Source of the DNA: Mugil cephalus
Taxonomy: Eukaryota > Chordata > Actinopteri > Mugiliformes > Mugilidae
Direction: 5' to 3'
Assembly: GCF_022458985.1 (NCBI RefSeq)
Contig: NC_061777.1
Coordinates: forward strand, 14,287,668-14,351,667
DNA length: 64,000 bases
Numbering within the stretch: position 1 is the stretch's first letter; each line of letters starts with the position of its first letter. The notes beneath the pieces were generated by a model. The model searched no databases. It had not been told where the DNA came from and saw nothing but the letters and a program-made list of their open reading frames with translations. Shown here in pieces: positions 63,399 through 64,000 of the stretch. The position numbers and the translations under genes are program-made.

Positions 63399-64000
63399 TC
63401 ACCAATCAGCCATAACAGTGTCAATCAATAACATTGATTATCTCATTACCGTGGCACATGTCAATGGTTGGTATATATTAGGTAGCAAGAGAACATTTTG
63501 TTCTCGAAGTTGTTGTTACAAGAAGTTAATGGTGGCTCTGAAAAAGGTTTTGCAGTTTGTTTTGTAACCCTGACCACTGTCAAAAAGGCCCACCAGGACA
63601 AGTCAGCATCAGAACTGGACCGTGTATGAAAAGAAGAAGGTAGCCTGGTCTAATGAATCAACATGTCGTTAGGAAACCTTGGGTCTGGCTATCCATTCAT
63701 GTGGATGTTACTTTGACACGTGCCACCTCCCTAAGCACCGCGCAGACCAGGCACACCCTTCTATGGAAATGATAATAATACCTGAGGGCAGGGGCCTCTT
63801 TCAGCAAGATAATGAACCTCGACACAAAGCAAAGGAGGATTCGGCAATGTTTTGAAGAACAGAGCAACAAGAACTTCAGTGTGCTGAATTGACCTCCTAG
63901 TTCTCCAAATCGTAATCCAATCAAGCATCCGTGAAAGGTTCTGGACAAACAAAGTCTGCAACTTGCAGGACTTAAAGGATCTCCTGCTAACGCCTCGGTA
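63399..64000 (+). pseudogene. Decayed Tc1-like transposon, internally deleted, runs off the window
   Basis: The left terminal repeat starts near CACCAATCAGCCATAACAGT and is followed by the family's 5' leader (AATAACATTGATTATCTC, GGTATATATTAGGTAGCAAG). From about 63600 it keeps DNA of the transposase 3' half: 'AGCATCAGAACTGGACC', 'GGTAGCCTGGTCTAATGAAT', 'GTGGATGTTACTTTGACACG', 'CCTCTTTCAGCAAGATAATG' and 'CAGGACTTAAAGGATCTCCT'. These correspond to the DDE catalytic region (VAWSDES..., LFQQDN...). Most of the N-terminal DNA-binding half is deleted, and there are stops and frameshifts, so it is non-functional. Confidence 0.8.

Overview
This is a vertebrate nuclear genomic window, almost certainly from a ray-finned (teleost) fish. 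The evidence is short GT-AG introns, very dense CA/GT microsatellites, Tc1-like and LINE fragments of the kind common in fish, and single-copy vertebrate genes with small exons. I assembled gene models by hand from splice sites, reading-frame phase and protein similarity. All six coding genes lie on the minus strand, so they read from high to low coordinates. I recognise no plus-strand gene, no RNA gene and no CRISPR array.

Layout, low to high coordinate. (1) 103-3009: a CCDC42/CFAP73-family coiled-coil gene of motile cilia, with FOX motifs and an X-box-like motif at its 5' end. (2) 3.3-12.2 kb: intergenic DNA and probable tbx5 3' UTR. (3) 12265-20602: tbx5, complete in eight coding exons (529 aa), with a probable non-coding first exon near 21.35-21.8 kb. 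(4) 20.6-28.8 kb: tbx5 upstream region, ending in a cluster of three CTCF-like motifs. (5) 28794-33817: plekha2 (TAPP2), complete in eleven coding exons (431 aa), with a non-coding first exon near 36.54 kb. (6) 37.4-37.9 kb: a LINE reverse-transcriptase fragment. (7) 38210-40167: a four-exon gene that I do not recognise, modelled at 256 aa, with an ETS/YY1 promoter. (8) 40.75-41.37 kb: a MITE-like DNA transposon. (9) 44257-45592: a three-exon, GPI-anchored Ly6/uPAR protein. (10) 47713-59830: tacc1, complete in thirteen coding exons in a compact 481-aa form. (11) 60-64 kb: the upstream flank, ending in a decayed Tc1-like transposon that runs off the window.

The genes do not form one pathway. 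Tbx5 is the heart and pectoral-fin T-box factor, Plekha2 is a PtdIns(3,4)P2-binding adaptor, and Tacc1 is a centrosome/microtubule coiled-coil protein. The Ly6-like protein is predicted to sit on the cell surface, and the first gene belongs to the ciliary axoneme. The notable arrangement is that tbx5 (human 12q24) sits next to plekha2 and tacc1 (neighbours on human 8p11). The CTCF-like cluster lies exactly between the two blocks. I found no convincing wholly new system. The best leads are the unrecognised gene, the CTCF cluster, the ciliary promoter motifs and the unusual T-box substitutions.
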